A stretch of DNA of 16,951 nt from Pseudomonadota bacterium (lineage in GTDB: Bacteria; Myxococcota; Myxococcia; Myxococcales; Myxococcaceae). This document shows, piece after piece, positions 14,520 through 16,951 of this stretch (position 1 is the stretch's first letter; each line of letters begins with the position of its first letter). The notes under the pieces were generated by a model. It did no database searches. It saw only the letters and a program-made list of their open reading frames with translations, and was not told where the DNA came from. The stretch covers positions 1 to 16,951 of the forward strand of contig JAFADT010000139.1 in assembly GCA_023424585.1 (NCBI GenBank), given 5' to 3'. Made by a program: the position numbers and the translations under genes.

Positions 14520-15020
14520 CTAAGGGGACGAGCAGGAGGACACGGGTCCCCGCCGCCGCGCGGCGTCCTCCAGGTAGGCGCGCACCACGGGCATGAGCGG
14601 CAAGCGCAGCGCGGTCTCCACGTCGATCCACCGGGCCCACACCACCTCCCGTCCGTCGAGCGCGAGCCGGGGCTCGGCGTCGAGGTCCAGCTCGACGAAG
14701 TGACACCGGTCCCGCTTGAACTCATCCGTGTGGTGCAGCTCGCAGACCGCGCGCAGCCGTGAGGCCGGGACGTGCAGGCCCACCTCTTCGCGCAGCTCCC
14801 GCGCGCCCGTCTCCTCCGGGGACTCGCCCCGGTGCCGGCCGCCACCGGGGAGTGAGAACGCCTGCTTGTAGGAGTTCTGCAAGAGCAGCACCTCGCGCCC
14901 CCGCCACACCCCCACGAGCGTGCCCTCCGTGCGCGGACGGCGAACGAACCACCACGCACGCGCCAACTGGTAGGCGCCCCGGTAGGCAACGCGCATGAAG
15001 GGGTCGATCGGGCTGCTCAT
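14520..15020 (-). CDS. Nudix hydrolase
   Basis: 166-residue hydrolase of nucleoside diphosphates linked to another moiety. A complete Nudix box is present, G60-x5-E66-x7-R74-E-L-R-E-E-V-G-L82, with the metal-binding glutamates in RELREE. It is preceded by VGVWRGREVLLLQNSYKQAFSLPG, the usual strand and loop. The N-terminal helix AYRGAYQLARAWWFVRRP (12-29) is amphipathic and Trp-rich. Substrate cannot be read from the sequence. The ATG at 15020 (MSSPIDPFMRV) is preferred over longer starts because the frame upstream is Gly/Arg/Ser-rich and overlaps the divergent small gene; the ribosome-binding site is poor. It may be co-transcribed with the DoxX-like gene. Confidence 0.9.
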   Translation of the reverse strand: MSSPIDPFMRVAYRGAYQLARAWWFVRRPRTEGTLVGVWRGREVLLLQNSYKQAFSLPGGGRHRGESPEETGARELREEVGLHVPASRLRAVCELHHTDEFKRDRCHFVELDLDAEPRLALDGREVVWARWIDVETALRLPLMPVVRAYLEDAARRRGPVSSCSSP

Positions 15021-15098
15021 GAGGGAGAGGATACCCGGCCTCGGCGGACCACGACCTCCGCGCGACCCGGACGGAGAGTCCGTGCCAGCCTGGACGAC

Positions 15099-15249
15099 AT
15101 GGGAAACGCAGGCCCTGTCGGAAACCGGAGCGTTTCGCTCCCCGTGTCCAACCCGGTGACGGAGGCCCGTCCAGCGGCGCGAGCCGCCTCCACGGCTCCG
15201 GCCGAAGCCGCACGGACGCCGCGGCAGGCGGCGCTCCAGCGCGACGGCC
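15099..15249 (+). other. Possible displaced 5' part of the small gene at 15250
   Basis: An ATG at 15099 opens a frame that looks coding for about 50 residues (MGNAGPVGNRSVSLPVSNPV, then TEARPAARAAS and RQAALQRDG). It then degenerates to Gly/Arg/Ala repeats and stops at 15336-15338. The following convincing frame is shifted by one base. A frameshift near 15235-15250 would join the two into one protein of about 150 residues, which would resemble other small myxobacterial hypothetical proteins with Pro/Ala-rich N-termini. Alternatively the upstream frame is untranslated leader. Confidence 0.35.
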
Positions 15250-15552
15250 ATGGCGCCCGCCCTGCTCCAGCAGATGCAGGAGCAGGCACGCGCGGGGCAG
15301 GCCGCGGGGCGCGAGGTGGCGGCGGGCCAGGTGGGTGACTTCTACGAAGCGAACCGCGAGCTGCTCAACCGGCCCGCGACGCCCTCCAACATCTGGGAGT
15401 TCGCGATGCGCGAGACGGCGTTCTTCCGCCAGCAGCCGCTGGGGGTGAGCGTGGCGGCGTCGCTGCTGAGCGGCGAGACCCGCGCGAACCTCATCGCGGG
15501 CAGCGCGCTCCTCCAGGCGGGCGGGGCGCTCCTCCAGAGCATCCTGCCGTAG
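15250..15552 (+). CDS. Small helical hypothetical protein (possibly 5'-truncated by a frameshift)
   Basis: 100-residue protein, not recognised. It is mostly helical: a Gln/Ala-rich first helix (MAPALLQQMQEQARAG), then GDFYEANRELLNRP, NIWEFAMRETAFFRQQP, and a hydrophobic Ala/Leu/Gly C-terminus (VSVAASLL, then NLIAGSALLQAGGALLQS). Third-position G/C is close to complete in this frame, supporting real coding. No good ribosome-binding site precedes the ATG at 15250, and the sequence just upstream looks coding in another frame, so the true N-terminus may lie at 15099 with a one-base shift. It converges with the YdeI-like gene, 20 bp between stops. Confidence 0.6.
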   Translation: MAPALLQQMQEQARAGQAAGREVAAGQVGDFYEANRELLNRPATPSNIWEFAMRETAFFRQQPLGVSVAASLLSGETRANLIAGSALLQAGGALLQSILP

Positions 15553-15572
15553 CGGGACGTCGCGCCCTCGCG

Positions 15573-16202
15573 TCAGCCGTGGAGCTGCTCCCCTGCCTCC
15601 AGCATCGCGACGAACTTCTCCAGCCGACGCGCGCGCGTCTCCGGCTTCTTCGCGTCGTGGAGCCGGAAGAGGATGGCGTAGCGGCTGGCGCCCTTGAGCG
15701 TGGCGAAGAACGCCTGCGCCTTCGGGTTCTTCTCCAGCGCGAGCCTCAGGTCCTCCGGCACCTCGATGGTCTTCGCCCCCGCGTACGCCTCCTCCCAGCG
15801 GCCATCCGCGCGCGCCGCCTCCACCTCGCGCAGGCCGGCGGGCCGCATGCGTCCGGCGGCGACCAGGGCCTCCACCTTGCCGCGGTTGATCTTCGACCAC
15901 TTGCTGCGCGGCTTGCGCGGCGTGAAGCGCTGGAGCCAGTACGCGTCGTCGAACGAGCCCTTCTGCCCGTCGATCCAGCCGTAGCAGAGCGCCACCTCCA
16001 GCGCCTGCGCGTACGTCACGGACGGGATGCCGGACTCGAGCTTCGCGAGCTTCACCCACACGCCCGGCGAGTCGGCGTGGTGCTTCTCCAGCCACTCCTC
16101 CCAGGCCTTCTCGGACGCGAAGGGCACGATGGTCAGCTCCTCCTTCTTCGCCTTCATGCGGTGCGACGCCTTTCCCTGCCCCGCGCCTCGCGCCGGGTTC
16201 AT
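15573..16202 (-). CDS. YdeI/OmpD-associated family protein
   Basis: 209-residue protein of the widespread YdeI/OmpD-associated family, whose biochemical function is not settled. Family motifs are plain: EEWLEKHHADSPGVWVKLAK (35-54), SVTYAQALEVALCYGWIDGQ (61-80), YWLQRFTPRKPRSKWSKIN (88-106), GRMRPAGLREVEAA (117-130) and a C-terminal ASRYAILFRLHDAKKPETRARR stretch near 171-192. The ATG at 16202 has GGGAG about 5 nt upstream; an internal ATG at 16157 (MKAKKEELTIVPF) is closer to the usual family start but lacks a well-placed site. It is divergent from the next gene with 46 bp between starts. Confidence 0.88.
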   Translation of the reverse strand: MNPARGAGQGKASHRMKAKKEELTIVPFASEKAWEEWLEKHHADSPGVWVKLAKLESGIPSVTYAQALEVALCYGWIDGQKGSFDDAYWLQRFTPRKPRSKWSKINRGKVEALVAAGRMRPAGLREVEAARADGRWEEAYAGAKTIEVPEDLRLALEKNPKAQAFFATLKGASRYAILFRLHDAKKPETRARRLEKFVAMLEAGEQLHG

Positions 16203-16248
16203 GACACTCCCACTCTAGCGATGGAAGGCCGCCCGCGCGGAAGCGGTT

Positions 16249-16951
16249 ATGAAACACGCCATGGCTGATTCCGCCTCCCGTCCGCCCGATGCCTTGCCGC
16301 CCTCGCTCGCCCGCGTGGCCTTCCACGCCGTGGCGGCCGGGCTCACCCCGCTCATCCCCGTGCCCTTCCTGGATGACTACGCCCTGCGCCAGGTGCGCGA
16401 GCAGTCCGTGCGCGACCAGCTCAAGGAGAAGGGGCTGAAGGCGCCGGACAAGGCCGTCGCGGTGCTCGCCGGCTCGTATGACACGCGCAGTCCGGGCGGA
16501 CAGCTGCTGTCCTATCTCAAGGCCGTGGCCCTCTTCCCCGTGCGCAAGCTGTTCCGCAAGGTCTTCTTCGTCCTCTGGGTGAAGGACTGCGTGGACCTGA
16601 CGAGCGTGTGCCTGCACCACGGCTACCTGCTGCACCACGCGCTCGAGCGCGGGGACCTGGACGCGACCTCGCTCCAGGGGGACGCGCCCCGCCAGGTGCA
16701 GGCCGCCATCGTCGCCGCCTGCTCGGAGATGGACGCCCGGCCCGTCAACCAGGCCCTGCGCCGCCTCTTCCGCAGCAGCCGCGTGCTGATGGCCGAGGCC
16801 CTGCGCATCTTCCTGGATCCAAAGCACGGCCCCCGGGTGCCCGACCCGCGGACCGAGAACGCGGAGGTGAGGTCCCTCACCGAGCGGCTCCTCCAGGAGC
16901 TGTGGGAGGAGCGTGGCTACTTCGCCGCGCTGCAGGCGCACTACGACAAGC
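16249..16951 (+). CDS. Hypothetical protein, 3' end outside window
   Basis: Open frame of 234 codons reaching the right edge without a stop. I do not recognise the family. An amphipathic or membrane-touching stretch FHAVAAGLTPLIPVPFLDDY lies near residues 25-44, and a second hydrophobic region near 98-114 (YLKAVALFPVRKLFRKVFFVLWVKDC, shown here in part) precedes a His-rich segment CLHHGYLLHHAL (123-134). The C-terminal part is helical and charged, with ARPVNQALRRLF and TERLLQELWEE. The ATG at 16249 (MKHAMADS) is favoured by GGAAG five nt upstream; 16261 is an alternative. Codon use is typical of the window, and no stop interrupts it, so it is very probably a real gene. Confidence 0.72.
   Translation, partial: MKHAMADSASRPPDALPPSLARVAFHAVAAGLTPLIPVPFLDDYALRQVREQSVRDQLKEKGLKAPDKAVAVLAGSYDTRSPGGQLLSYLKAVALFPVRKLFRKVFFVLWVKDCVDLTSVCLHHGYLLHHALERGDLDATSLQGDAPRQVQAAIVAACSEMDARPVNQALRRLFRSSRVLMAEALRIFLDPKHGPRVPDPRTENAEVRSLTERLLQELWEERGYFAALQAHYDK

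Overview
This window of about 17 kb is high in G+C, with strong G/C preference at third codon positions. Several proteins point to a myxobacterium of the Myxococcaceae, probably close to Corallococcus or Myxococcus. The evidence is a (DAGT)n-linker lipoprotein, a myxobacterial-type HExxH protease, a periplasmic prolyl oligopeptidase and a bacterial major vault protein. This placement is inferred from gene content, not from a marker gene. No rRNA, tRNA, CRISPR array, insertion sequence or integrase was seen, and it reads as ordinary chromosome with some unusual genes.

Left part, leftward strand (1-6306). A Fur-type operator (2228-2246) lies in an AT-rich promoter ahead of an HmuY-like lipoprotein gene. 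That gene is joined by a TGATG overlap to a secreted zinc-metalloprotease gene that runs off the left edge, so the pair looks like an iron-repressed haem-acquisition unit. Upstream is a 758-residue homologue of eukaryotic major vault protein (MVP), with repeats, SPFH-like shoulder, cap helix and cap ring all recognisable. Next comes a gap of 436 bp holding a possible gene relic and short direct repeats. Beyond it are two overlapping genes that together make up an RdgC-like DNA-binding protein split into N- and C-terminal halves.

Middle part, rightward strand (6497-11877). A lipoprotein D-Ala-D-Ala carboxypeptidase of the PBP4 family is followed after 37 bp by a secreted prolyl oligopeptidase and a clear rho-independent terminator. 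Then come a small membrane-anchored protein of unknown function and a PLP enzyme of the D-threonine aldolase / D-serine dehydratase family.

Right part (11888-16951), mixed strands. A leftward gene encodes a macro/M17-N-like domain joined to a nucleoside 2-deoxyribosyltransferase/TIR-like domain. Transcribed divergently from it is a tandem cyclic-nucleotide-binding protein with a perfect CRP-type palindrome (TGTGA-N6-TCACA) upstream. After these come a DoxX-like membrane protein, a Nudix hydrolase, a small gene that may carry a frameshift, a YdeI/OmpD-associated family protein, and an unrecognised gene that runs off the right edge.

The items most worth following up are the bacterial vault protein, the Fur-controlled HmuY-protease pair, the macro-NDT/TIR-like protein, the CRP-like operator over the cNMP gene, and the split RdgC. 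Family calls rest on motifs read by eye and on remembered family sequences; no database search was run.
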